Below are positions 7,760-16,066 of a DNA stretch of 64,000 nt, one piece after another. The stretch lies in contig CAXBIS010000009.1 in assembly GCA_963975885.1 (NCBI GenBank), positions 1-64,000 of the forward strand, written 5' to 3'. This DNA is from Pseudazoarcus sp963975885 (GTDB lineage Bacteria > Pseudomonadota > Gammaproteobacteria > Burkholderiales > Rhodocyclaceae). The stretch's first letter is position 1, and each line of letters opens with the position of its first letter. The translations under genes and the position numbers were made by a program. The notes below the pieces were generated by a model. That model made no database searches. It saw only the letters and a program-made list of their open reading frames with translations, and had not been told where the DNA came from.

Positions 7760-9214
7760 ATGAAAGCTCAGAATCTCGTCGTCTTCATCTCCGACGAACA
7801 CAACATCCGCACGGTCGGTTGCTATGGCAACGAGATCGTCCACACACCCAACATCGACGCCCTGGCCGCGCGTGGCACGCGCTTTGCCAGCGCTTATTGC
7901 ACGAACCCGGTGTGCATTCCGGCGCGCGCCGGTTTCGCCACCGGCAAGTACAGCCACCAGGTCGGTTTCTGGGACAACGCCGACCCTTACGATGGCTCGG
8001 TGCCCTCCTGGCACCACTTGCTGCGAGATCGCGGCCACTGGGTGATGTCCATCGGCAAATTGCACTTTCGTGCCACCGATGATGACAACGGCTTCTCCGA
8101 TGAGCGCATTCCGATGCACGTGATCGACGGCAAGGGCGATCTCATGGGTCTGGTGCGCGACGAACTGCCCGAGCGCAAGGGCGCCTGGAAGATGGCCGGC
8201 ATGGCCGGGCCGGGAGAGTCGCTGTACACCCGCTATGACCGGGACATCACCGAACAGGCCCAGATCTGGTTGCGCGAAGAGGCCGCGCAGCATCGCGACA
8301 AGCCTTGGGTGCTGTTCGTGTCGCTGGTCTCGCCGCACTTCCCGCTGACCGCGCCGTCGGAATACTTCTACCGCTACTACGACGATCCGCGCCTGCCGAT
8401 GCCCAAGCTCTATGCGCCCGAGCAGCGGCCCGGTCATCCGTATCTGCGCGAATATGGCGATTGCTTTGCCTACGACAAGTACTTCGACAGCGACGACAAG
8501 GTGCGCCGCGCGGTGGCCGGGTACTACGGGCTGTGCACCTTCATGGACGAGCAGGTCGGCAAGGTCATGCGCACGCTGGAAGAAACCGGCCTGATCGACG
8601 ACACGCGCGTGATGTACACCAGTGACCACGGCGACAACCTCGGATCGCGCGGTGTATGGGGCAAGTCGACGATGTACGAGGAAGCCGCCGCGGTGCCGCT
8701 GATCATCGCCGGTGAGGGCATTCCGCAGGGTCACGTGGTCGATGCCGCGGTGAGCCATGTGGACGTGCATCCGTTCATCCTCGAGGCCACCGGAGAGGCC
8801 GCGGCGACCCCGCGCGATCAGCCCGGCACCTCTCTGATGGCGATCCAGGCCGCGCCCGATCCCGAGCGCACGGTACTGAGCGAGTATCACGGCATGGGTT
8901 CGAAGGCCGGCGTGTTCATGGTGCGCTATCGCAACTACAAGTACGTGCACTACATCTCGCACCCCGAACAGCTGTTCGACCTGCGTGCCGACCCCGAGGA
9001 ACTCGTGGATCTGGCGGGCGATCCGGCCCACGCCGAGGCGCTCGTCGAGGGGCGCCGGCGGCTGAACGAGATGCTCGATCCGGTCGAGGTGGACCGCCGC
9101 GCGCACGCGCGCCAGCGCGAGCTGCTGGCGGCCAACGGCGGGCGTGAGGCGGTGATTGCACGCGGTGATCTGGGCTTTTCGGTGCCGCCCGGGGTACAGC
9201 CCAACTTCGACTGA
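7760..9214 (+). CDS. Sulfatase (alkaline phosphatase superfamily), predicted cytosolic
   Basis: A 484-residue type I sulfatase. The signature C-x-P-x-R is CIPAR at residues 52-56 followed by AGFATG; Cys52 would be converted to formylglycine. The metal/phosphate-site segment TSDHGDNLG follows in the middle of the protein. The N-terminus starts directly with the first beta strand (KAQNLVVFISDEHN) and has no signal peptide, so the enzyme should act in the cytoplasm. It sits between a TTT transporter and a TauE-type exporter, which suggests that a sulfate ester is imported intact and cleaved inside. It resembles choline-sulfatase-type enzymes, but the substrate is unproven. No maturase gene is visible in the window. 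Confidence 0.93.
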   Translation: MKAQNLVVFISDEHNIRTVGCYGNEIVHTPNIDALAARGTRFASAYCTNPVCIPARAGFATGKYSHQVGFWDNADPYDGSVPSWHHLLRDRGHWVMSIGKLHFRATDDDNGFSDERIPMHVIDGKGDLMGLVRDELPERKGAWKMAGMAGPGESLYTRYDRDITEQAQIWLREEAAQHRDKPWVLFVSLVSPHFPLTAPSEYFYRYYDDPRLPMPKLYAPEQRPGHPYLREYGDCFAYDKYFDSDDKVRRAVAGYYGLCTFMDEQVGKVMRTLEETGLIDDTRVMYTSDHGDNLGSRGVWGKSTMYEEAAAVPLIIAGEGIPQGHVVDAAVSHVDVHPFILEATGEAAATPRDQPGTSLMAIQAAPDPERTVLSEYHGMGSKAGVFMVRYRNYKYVHYISHPEQLFDLRADPEELVDLAGDPAHAEALVEGRRRLNEMLDPVEVDRRAHARQRELLAANGGREAVIARGDLGFSVPPGVQPNFD

Positions 9215-9220
9215 AGCTTG

Positions 9221-9269
9221 TCTGCGCGAAGGCCGCCGAACCCGTTGGGCGCGGGGGCCTTCGCGCAGA
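9221..9269 (+). terminator. Long perfect inverted repeat between sulfatase and exporter genes
   Basis: TCTGCGCGAAGGCC (9221-9234) is exactly complementary to GGCCTTCGCGCAGA (9256-9269), a 14-bp perfect stem with a 21-nt loop. It starts 6 bp after the sulfatase stop and ends 13 bp before the exporter start. It is either a terminator, an attenuator reducing exporter expression, or an mRNA-stability element. No T-tract follows. Confidence 0.6.
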
Positions 9270-9282
9270 TCACGTTCTGCCA

Positions 9283-10056
9283 ATGGACAACCTCTCCGCG
9301 CCGCAGTATGTCGCCATCGCCTTGCTGTTCGCCTGGAGCGGCTTCGTCCGTTCCGGGCTCGGCTTCGGCGGTGCGGTGTTGGTGCTGCCGTTCCTGCTGC
9401 TGATCGTCAACGATCCGCTGGTCTTCCTGCCCCTGATCGCCGTGCACCAGATTCTCTTCGGCGTGTGGGTGCTGCTGCGTGCGCGATTGGAGCAAGGGGC
9501 GGACAAGCCCGCCCGCGGAGCCGACTGGGCCTACCTCCGGCGCGCCCTGCCGTGGATTCTGCCCCTGTCGCTACTGGGCGTGTTCGGTCTGATCACGCTG
9601 CCGTCGCGGGTGATGAGCGCGATCGTCTATCTGATCGTCATTGCCTATTCGCTGGGCTATGTGTTCAATCTTCCGGTGCGCAGTCGCGGATCGGCGAGTG
9701 ATGCCGCCCTGCTGATGCTGGGCGGCTATTTCAGCGGCAGTTCGATGATCGGCGGGCCACTGATGGTCGCCGTGTTTGCCAGCCACGTCGCGCGCGAGCG
9801 GCTGCGTGACACGATGATCGCCGCCTGGTTCATCCTGGTGTCGATCAAGCTCCTGTCCTTGGTGATCGTCGGCGTCGACCTGCAGCTCATGCATCATCTG
9901 TGGCTCTTGCCATGTGTACTGGCTGGTCAGCTTTTCGGCGAGAGGCTGCACGGCTGGCTGCTCGCAGCGGACGCCTCGCGCTTCTATCGCGCACTCGGGT
10001 TCGTCCTCTTGCTGACCTGTCTGGTCGGGCTGTCTTCGTCGTTGCGTCTGCCCTGA
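9283..10056 (+). CDS. Sulfite/sulfonate exporter family membrane protein (TauE/SafE, TSUP)
   Basis: A 257-residue hydrophobic protein with about eight membrane segments and the TSUP-type N-terminal stretch SGFVRSGLGFGGAVLVLPFL. A second related GGYFSGSSMIGGPLM stretch at about residue 145 reflects the internal duplication of the family. TSUP proteins export sulfite, sulfonates or other small organic anions. Its position behind a sulfatase suggests disposal of sulfur oxyanions released during catabolism (inference). It is separated from the sulfatase by a strong hairpin. Confidence 0.88.
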   Translation: MDNLSAPQYVAIALLFAWSGFVRSGLGFGGAVLVLPFLLLIVNDPLVFLPLIAVHQILFGVWVLLRARLEQGADKPARGADWAYLRRALPWILPLSLLGVFGLITLPSRVMSAIVYLIVIAYSLGYVFNLPVRSRGSASDAALLMLGGYFSGSSMIGGPLMVAVFASHVARERLRDTMIAAWFILVSIKLLSLVIVGVDLQLMHHLWLLPCVLAGQLFGERLHGWLLAADASRFYRALGFVLLLTCLVGLSSSLRLP

Positions 10057-10194
10057 TCGGAGACAACGGCACTCCCGCCGCTCGATTACACTGGGAACCC
10101 CCGTGCATGAGGCGTCCCGACGCCCTCGGCCGGAACGCGTGCGCAGCGTCCGGCGGCTGCGGGCGCGCGCCGAGAAACCCGTCGAGAAGTTCCA

Positions 10195-12678
10195 ATGCGT
10201 GCCAAGGACAACGCGATTCATCCCGCATCGAAGCAACTTATCGAGCGGGTCGAGGCGGAAATGAGTGCTGGAAGGCACGATTCCGCGCTGGCTCTGATCG
10301 ACGCCGCCGCGTCGACAATCGCCCACGACGTCGAAGTCCGGATCAAGCGCGGAGCAGTGCTGAGAAGACTCGGGCGAATCCGCGAAAGTGTGGAGCACCT
10401 GCGCGACCTACACGGCGATCATCCGAACAACGTTGGTGTGCTGAATCAGCTGGCGGCGTCGCAGCGATTGGCGGGAGATATCGATGCCAGCGACGCTTTG
10501 CTCGATGCTGCCCTCGCGCTTCGGCCGCGGCACCGGGGTGCGCTGCTGGGCAAGGTGAGCAACTCGAAACAACGGGCGGATCGCCCGCAAACACTCGACC
10601 GTGCGCGACACGCGTTCGATGTGCACCCGAACGACCTCCCGATTGCCGTTGCGTATGGTCTGGCGTTGCGCGATTGCGCGCGACTCGAGCAGAGCGCGGA
10701 TCATTTCGAAGCGCTTGCGGACGAGCATCGTGACGATGCCGGGCTGCGTGTGGAGCTGTCGAGAGTCAGGATGATGCAGGGTCGCTACGAGCAAGCGCTG
10801 GAACACGCGGAGGTGGCGCTGCACATCATGCCCGGGCATCCGCAGGCGATTGCGATCGGGATCCAGTGTGCGCTCCAGTCCGGTCGATTGATGCACGCGA
10901 TTCGTCTTGCCCAGGACGCCGTGCTGTATGCGCAAAGCGATTGCTCCGCGGCAATCAGGCTGGCGAATCTGTATCGGATCGCAGGCTGGCCACAGATGGC
11001 GATCGAGATTCTGGAAGGCGTGTCCGAGGGTATCGGTGCGCCCCCCCAAGCGGTCGCCGTGCGAGCGGACAGCCTTGCGGACCTGGGGCGCCTCGAAGAC
11101 GCACTGGGCCAGTACGCCGCGCTTCGTGCCGAAGACCCCCTCGCGCCGCACGCCCTTTACCGGACCATCGATCTCGCGGTGCTCGGCGTTGGCGACGAGA
11201 CGCCGAGGGACGTCCTCGATGCCCTCGGTCGCGATCTTGCGAAGTCCGGCGAGGCGGGACGCTCGAGCTCGTTGCTGCTTGAAGCGATGGCGCGTGCGGG
11301 AGACTGGGCCGGCTTACTCGAACAGTGCGAATCGCCGCGCTCTGCGGCGCCCGCCGGAGACGATGGCCGTTGCTATTTCGAGGCGCTGGCCCGGTTCGCG
11401 TCGGGTGACCCGCAGTCGGCGAAGTGCTGCATGTCCCGCCATCTGGAATCGAACCCCGGGGACATTCGCGGGCGGATGCTGCTCGCGGACATCGAACTCT
11501 CGCTCGGAAACCGCGAGGCGAGTCTTGCGGTGCGCCAGGCGATCGTCGATGCGGGTGGCCTGGCGGGTCAGGATGTGCTGCTGCTCCACGCGGTCGATCT
11601 CTTCGGGCTCGGCAGGGTCTCTGAAGCCCGTGATCTTTTCGCGTCGCTGAAGGCCAAGGATGGCTACTATCCATCGAGTTCCTATCTGAACGAATTGCTC
11701 CGGCAGGGAGAAACGGCCGAGGTCGCCGACTGTCGAAATCAGGTGAGTGCGTTGCGCGAGCGGCTGCCTGCACGGTCCGCGGTGCGTTCGCAGCGCGTTG
11801 CCGGATCGTCGGCCGGCTTGTTCATCGGTGCGTCCCAACTACGTCGCCTGTTCGACTTCGGGAACGACGAGGGCCTGTTCGGCAATACCGTATATCCGGC
11901 CGCATTTCTTGCCTGGCGACTGAGCGGGTCAGCGTATGGCGACTATCCGCAATGGAGTCGCAAGGCGATGCAGGCGACGCAAAGCTCAGCCATCCTGTTC
12001 CGTACCCCCGCGCGGGACGAGGATCTCGAAGCGTTCATCGAGCGTCCCGATCTCTCCTTGATCATGCCGCTCGTGCGCGAGGGGCGCGGTTTCATTCTCG
12101 TCTCGACCCATATGGGCCCTGCGGTTGGCACGTATTTGACGCGGCGTATTCCCGGCATGACGTACTTTCAGAGCGTCGCGGATTCCACTTCCGTCGAGGC
12201 GGTGGGCGCCCTGGGAATCGGCACGGCCGGCAATTCCCGGGAGGCCGCGATCGCCGCTGTCAGGGCACTCAGGAGCGGGCAGGTGCTCTCGGCGGCGCCC
12301 GATGTCGACATTCGCCGACTGATGCCCGGCGACTCATCGTCGTCGGCGACGGCCTCGGCCACGGCGCGTCTGTTCGGACTGGACCTGCGGATCTCCAATG
12401 TGGTGCCGAAGCTGAGTCGCGAATTGGGGGTGCCGACCTACTGGTTTCAGCCCCATTGGAAAGATGGCAGAATCCGTTTCGACATTGAGGCCATGCCTTT
12501 GGCCGAAGTGGGTGAACAGGCCGGGGATTGGCATGATCGATGGGCGCAGGCGTATCTGGGCCGGCTCGAGGCGCTGATGCTGACCGGTCCGGAAAACCAG
12601 AACCTGAACGCCCCGCTGTGGCGCGATCTGTTGTTTCGCGCCCGCGAATCGGCGGTTCTCGCCCCGTTGCTCGATTGA
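10195..12678 (+). CDS. TPR-repeat protein with C-terminal LpxL/HtrB-like acyltransferase domain
   Basis: An 827-residue protein with no signal peptide. Residues of about 20-500 form helical TPR-like repeats. From about residue 560 the sequence resembles lipid A lauroyl/myristoyl acyltransferases: VSTHMGPAVG around His639 corresponds to the HX4(D/E) box, and PENQNLNAPLWRDL near the end matches the terminal PE..R..LW region. The acidic residue of HX4(D/E) is missing (HMGPAV), so activity may be lost or altered. It is the first gene of the carrier-protein cluster, and an acyl transfer or product-handling role is inferred. The intergenic gap of 138 bp upstream could hold a promoter; I saw no clear boxes. 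Confidence 0.7.
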   Translation: MRAKDNAIHPASKQLIERVEAEMSAGRHDSALALIDAAASTIAHDVEVRIKRGAVLRRLGRIRESVEHLRDLHGDHPNNVGVLNQLAASQRLAGDIDASDALLDAALALRPRHRGALLGKVSNSKQRADRPQTLDRARHAFDVHPNDLPIAVAYGLALRDCARLEQSADHFEALADEHRDDAGLRVELSRVRMMQGRYEQALEHAEVALHIMPGHPQAIAIGIQCALQSGRLMHAIRLAQDAVLYAQSDCSAAIRLANLYRIAGWPQMAIEILEGVSEGIGAPPQAVAVRADSLADLGRLEDALGQYAALRAEDPLAPHALYRTIDLAVLGVGDETPRDVLDALGRDLAKSGEAGRSSSLLLEAMARAGDWAGLLEQCESPRSAAPAGDDGRCYFEALARFASGDPQSAKCCMSRHLESNPGDIRGRMLLADIELSLGNREASLAVRQAIVDAGGLAGQDVLLLHAVDLFGLGRVSEARDLFASLKAKDGYYPSSSYLNELLRQGETAEVADCRNQVSALRERLPARSAVRSQRVAGSSAGLFIGASQLRRLFDFGNDEGLFGNTVYPAAFLAWRLSGSAYGDYPQWSRKAMQATQSSAILFRTPARDEDLEAFIERPDLSLIMPLVREGRGFILVSTHMGPAVGTYLTRRIPGMTYFQSVADSTSVEAVGALGIGTAGNSREAAIAAVRALRSGQVLSAAPDVDIRRLMPGDSSSSATASATARLFGLDLRISNVVPKLSRELGVPTYWFQPHWKDGRIRFDIEAMPLAEVGEQAGDWHDRWAQAYLGRLEALMLTGPENQNLNAPLWRDLLFRARESAVLAPLLD

Positions 12679-12783
12679 TCCGCACCCGCTCCGCGCGCGT
12701 TGCACCGTCCGCCACGGTCAGGGCCGTCTGTGGTGAATGGATGACGAGGCGTTTGCCCGTGCCGACATAGGATTCGTTCATCG

Positions 12784-14343
12784 ATGAAGGTCTACCTGAT
12801 CGCGCCCCTGCCCAGCTTCGGCAGCGACACCGTCATCGCCGATTACATGCTGGCGCTGGACGAGTCCTATGCGCTGATCGCAGCCGCCGGAATCTCCACG
12901 GTCGCGGCGTTCTTCGGCGATGATTTCACGCTCAGGCTGTGCGACGAGATCACCGAGGCGGTGGATTTCGATGACCCCTCCGAAGTGATCGGCATCAGCA
13001 TGAACGTCTCGCAGGCCGCGCGCGGCATCGAAATCGCGCGCCGATTCCGCGCGATGGGCCGGACGGTGATCATGGGGGGTGCCCATGTCTCGCTGGCGCC
13101 GGACATGTTCGAGGGCGAGGCAGACTGTCTCGTCGTCGGCGAACTCGAACCGGTCGCGCAGGATCTGATCAACGACCTGCGTACCGGAACGCTGCAGACG
13201 CGCTACGACGGCTCGAAGGCCGACCTCGCGCAGTCGCCGGTGCCGCGTTGGGATCTGTACCGCAACGACCGCGCGATCAGCGGTGTGGTGCAGACCAGCC
13301 GTGGCTGCCCCTTCGAGTGCAACTTCTGCGACGTCATCCAGTATCTCGGTCGCGTGCAGCGGCACAAGCCGCCCGGGGCGGTCGTTGCCGAACTGCAGCA
13401 GCTCTACGACCTCGGCTACCGCAGCGTGAACCTGTCGGACGACAACTTCACGGTCTATCGCCAGCGCACGCGCACGTTGCTGGAAGCGCTGATCGCCTGG
13501 AACGGGCAGGACGGGCGCGAGCCGATGCGCTTCAGCACGCAGATGTCGATCGACATTGCGCGCGACGCGAACCTGCTTTCGCTGTGCAACGAGGCCGGGC
13601 TGCGCACCGCCTTCGTGGGGATCGAGACCAGCAGCGAAGAGGCCCTGAAGGAATCGCTCAAACGGCAGAACCTGCGCCAGGACCTTGCCGAACGCTGCGG
13701 CCGGATCGTGGCCGCGGGGGTGACCGTACAGGCGGGGTTGATGCTCGGCTTCGACAGCGACGATCTCGGATGCTTCGAACGCCAGTTCCGCTTCGGCATG
13801 TCGCTGCCCGTCGTGCAGCTCAGGGTGTCCGTGCTCGTCGCTCCGGTGGCGACCCCGCTTTATGCGCAATACAAGGCCGAGGGGCGTCTGCTCGAAGACC
13901 CCGGCCAGGACCCGAGTTCGGTCGGCAACTACTGGACCAACATCCAGCCGAAGAACATGAGCCGTGCGCAACTGGCCGAGGGGGCGACGTGGCTCGTCGA
14001 TGCACTCATGCAGCCCGACAACGTCATTCATCGCTTCGAGCGTTTGGCGGCCCTTCTGAAGCCCGCGCCCGAGCGTCTGCGCCACCCGGCCCGACGCAAG
14101 TTCGGCACGCGTCGGGGGTCCCCGTGGCTGGAGTTGATCCGCCAAGGCGCCAGGGACCCCGCTGGCCGGCAGGTCATCGAGGCGGTCGACGCGCTGGCCA
14201 GACAACGCCCGGAAATCGCGGGCGATCTGTTCGATTCCCTGGCCATGCATCTGAATGGCCATCTGCTCGTGGCCCGGATGCGGGGAGGACGTGACCGGTC
14301 TGCGCCGGCTTTCATGCGGGAGGGGGCTGCAATCCCGGGGTGA
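12784..14343 (+). CDS. B12-binding-domain radical SAM enzyme
   Basis: A 519-residue protein. The N-terminal domain (about 1-150) has a cobalamin-binding-like Rossmann layout (VIGISMNVS, VIMGGAHVSLAPD, CLVVGE). The radical SAM core starts with CPFECNFC, the CX3CX2C cluster at Cys175, Cys179 and Cys182. The C-terminal region of about 180 residues is typical of class B enzymes such as HpnJ/HpnP and P-methylases. It would perform a radical methylation, ring contraction or another C-H modification. It sits 105 bp after the TPR-acyltransferase gene and precedes the acyl-AMP ligase. The ATG lacks a strong ribosome site, but the N-terminus fits the family. The reaction is not predictable. Confidence 0.9.
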   Translation: MKVYLIAPLPSFGSDTVIADYMLALDESYALIAAAGISTVAAFFGDDFTLRLCDEITEAVDFDDPSEVIGISMNVSQAARGIEIARRFRAMGRTVIMGGAHVSLAPDMFEGEADCLVVGELEPVAQDLINDLRTGTLQTRYDGSKADLAQSPVPRWDLYRNDRAISGVVQTSRGCPFECNFCDVIQYLGRVQRHKPPGAVVAELQQLYDLGYRSVNLSDDNFTVYRQRTRTLLEALIAWNGQDGREPMRFSTQMSIDIARDANLLSLCNEAGLRTAFVGIETSSEEALKESLKRQNLRQDLAERCGRIVAAGVTVQAGLMLGFDSDDLGCFERQFRFGMSLPVVQLRVSVLVAPVATPLYAQYKAEGRLLEDPGQDPSSVGNYWTNIQPKNMSRAQLAEGATWLVDALMQPDNVIHRFERLAALLKPAPERLRHPARRKFGTRRGSPWLELIRQGARDPAGRQVIEAVDALARQRPEIAGDLFDSLAMHLNGHLLVARMRGGRDRSAPAFMREGAAIPG

Positions 14344-14407
14344 GGCGCGGTGCGCACCGCGTTGTGAATGCAGGTGCGAAGCTGCCAGGGATGATCGGCA
14401 TGCATCC

Positions 14408-16066
14408 ATGATTCGGACGGAAATGAGCTTGCGGGCAAGCGTTCTGGCAGCACTCGAAGCGTCCGCAGGGCGGCCGCTGATCACGGTGCTCGGACGCCGG
14501 AAGCGGGCCGCCGATTATTCCGGAGAGCAGCTGCTCTCCCAAGCGCGGGGTCGCGCGCAGGCCTGGGCCGAATTGTTCGGTGCCGGTCCGCATGTGCTGG
14601 TTGCGGCCTTGCCCGCCGGAGAGGGCTTTCTGTTCACGCTGCTGGCCGCGCTGATCGGCGAACACACGCTGGTTCCGATCGCTCCGCCACGCCCGGCCGA
14701 TGCGCCGGATCAGTTGCGCCACATCGCCGAGAACTGCGGCGCTACGGCGGTTTTGTGCACCGCGGCGCAGCGCGAGGGGATCGTTGCGCGACTGCGTACC
14801 GCCGACGGTAGGCCATCCTGCCCCGTCGTGGCCATCGACGCCCCGAACGAACCGGTGGTGGCCGTCGCGCGTTCCGGCCTGCCGGGCATTCCGATCATCC
14901 AGCACACCTCCGGTTCGACGCGGCATCCCAAGGCGGTGCCGATTGATGCGGCGCAGATTCGCGCCAACTGCGCCTTGATCCAGCGGTTGTGGGGCATGGA
15001 CGAGCACACGGTAATGGTCAATTGGCTGCCGCACTATCACGACATGGGGCTGATGGGGTGCATCCTCTATCCGCTGCTGAGCGGCGCCCGCTCGATACAG
15101 ATGAGCCCGTTCGAGATGATCCGCAATCCGCTGTCGTGGCTGCGCGCGGTTTCGGACTATCGCGGGAGCTTCAGCGGCGGCCCGGCGTTCGCCTTCCAGG
15201 AATGCCTCAGCCGTGTCGGGCAAGAGCAGTGCGAGGGCCTCGATCTGTCGTCGTGGCAGCGTGCATTCTGCGGGGCGGAGCCGGTGCCCGCGGGGCTTCT
15301 CGAGCGTTTCCGACAGCGCTTCGGCCGGTACGGGCTGGCGCCGGATGCGGTGTTCGCCTGCTACGGCATGGCCGAATTCACGCTCTTCGCGGCGGGTGAG
15401 CCCGGGCGGCAGCCGGACACGCCCTCCGCATCGGCTGCTCATGCGGCGGTCGAGCCCTGCGTGCTTGGCGAGGAGACCCGGCGGTCAATCCGCATCAGCG
15501 ACCCCGACACCGGCGCCGCGCTGCCGGACGGCCGGCAGGGCGAGATCTGGTTGAGCGGCGCTTCGACAAGCCGGGCGTATCTGGGTCTGCCGGACGAGAG
15601 TGCGCGCACCTTCGACAACGAGACCGAGGACCTGCGCTGGCTGCGTACCGGTGATCTGGGCGTCGTGCACGGTGACCTGCTGTACGTGACCGGCCGGCGC
15701 AAGGACGTGGTGATCGTCAATGGCCGCAAGATCGCCGCCGCCGAAATCGAATGGCTGGCCGCGCAACAGGACGCGGCGCTCAATCCGATGGCCGCCGCAG
15801 CCTTCATGCCGCCGGGCGCCGCGAATGGCCACGCCGTGCTGTGCATCGAATTGCGCCCCGGCCACGCCCCGCAAGGCGACACGGGGCCGGTCGCCGACCG
15901 CATCCGGCGTGCGGTGGCCGGCGCCTGGAGCATCGAACTCACCGACGTGCACATCCTGCCGCGCGGAACGCTGGCGCGTACCAGCAGCGGCAAGGTGCGA
16001 CGCCAGCACATCGCCGAGGCCTATCCGGCATTTGCCGCCGGACTGGCCGAGGAGGCCGTGCAATGA
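14408..16066 (+). CDS. Fatty-acyl-AMP ligase (FAAL-like) AMP-dependent synthetase
   Basis: A 552-residue adenylate-forming enzyme. The phosphate-binding motif is HTSGSTRHPKAV at about 166-177, with Arg replacing the usual Gly after T. The segments NWLPHYHDMGLMG (205-217), FSGGPAFAFQECL and YGMAEFTLFAAG are typical of FAALs, which pass fatty-acyl adenylates to acyl carrier proteins rather than CoA. The C-terminal part has LRTGDLGV and GRRKDVVIVNGRKI. A free ACP lies two genes downstream. The start could also be ATG 14423, which has GGACGGAA upstream; the frame upstream overlaps the radical SAM gene. The stop overlaps the next start (ATGA). Confidence 0.9.
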   Translation: MIRTEMSLRASVLAALEASAGRPLITVLGRRKRAADYSGEQLLSQARGRAQAWAELFGAGPHVLVAALPAGEGFLFTLLAALIGEHTLVPIAPPRPADAPDQLRHIAENCGATAVLCTAAQREGIVARLRTADGRPSCPVVAIDAPNEPVVAVARSGLPGIPIIQHTSGSTRHPKAVPIDAAQIRANCALIQRLWGMDEHTVMVNWLPHYHDMGLMGCILYPLLSGARSIQMSPFEMIRNPLSWLRAVSDYRGSFSGGPAFAFQECLSRVGQEQCEGLDLSSWQRAFCGAEPVPAGLLERFRQRFGRYGLAPDAVFACYGMAEFTLFAAGEPGRQPDTPSASAAHAAVEPCVLGEETRRSIRISDPDTGAALPDGRQGEIWLSGASTSRAYLGLPDESARTFDNETEDLRWLRTGDLGVVHGDLLYVTGRRKDVVIVNGRKIAAAEIEWLAAQQDAALNPMAAAAFMPPGAANGHAVLCIELRPGHAPQGDTGPVADRIRRAVAGAWSIELTDVHILPRGTLARTSSGKVRRQHIAEAYPAFAAGLAEEAVQ

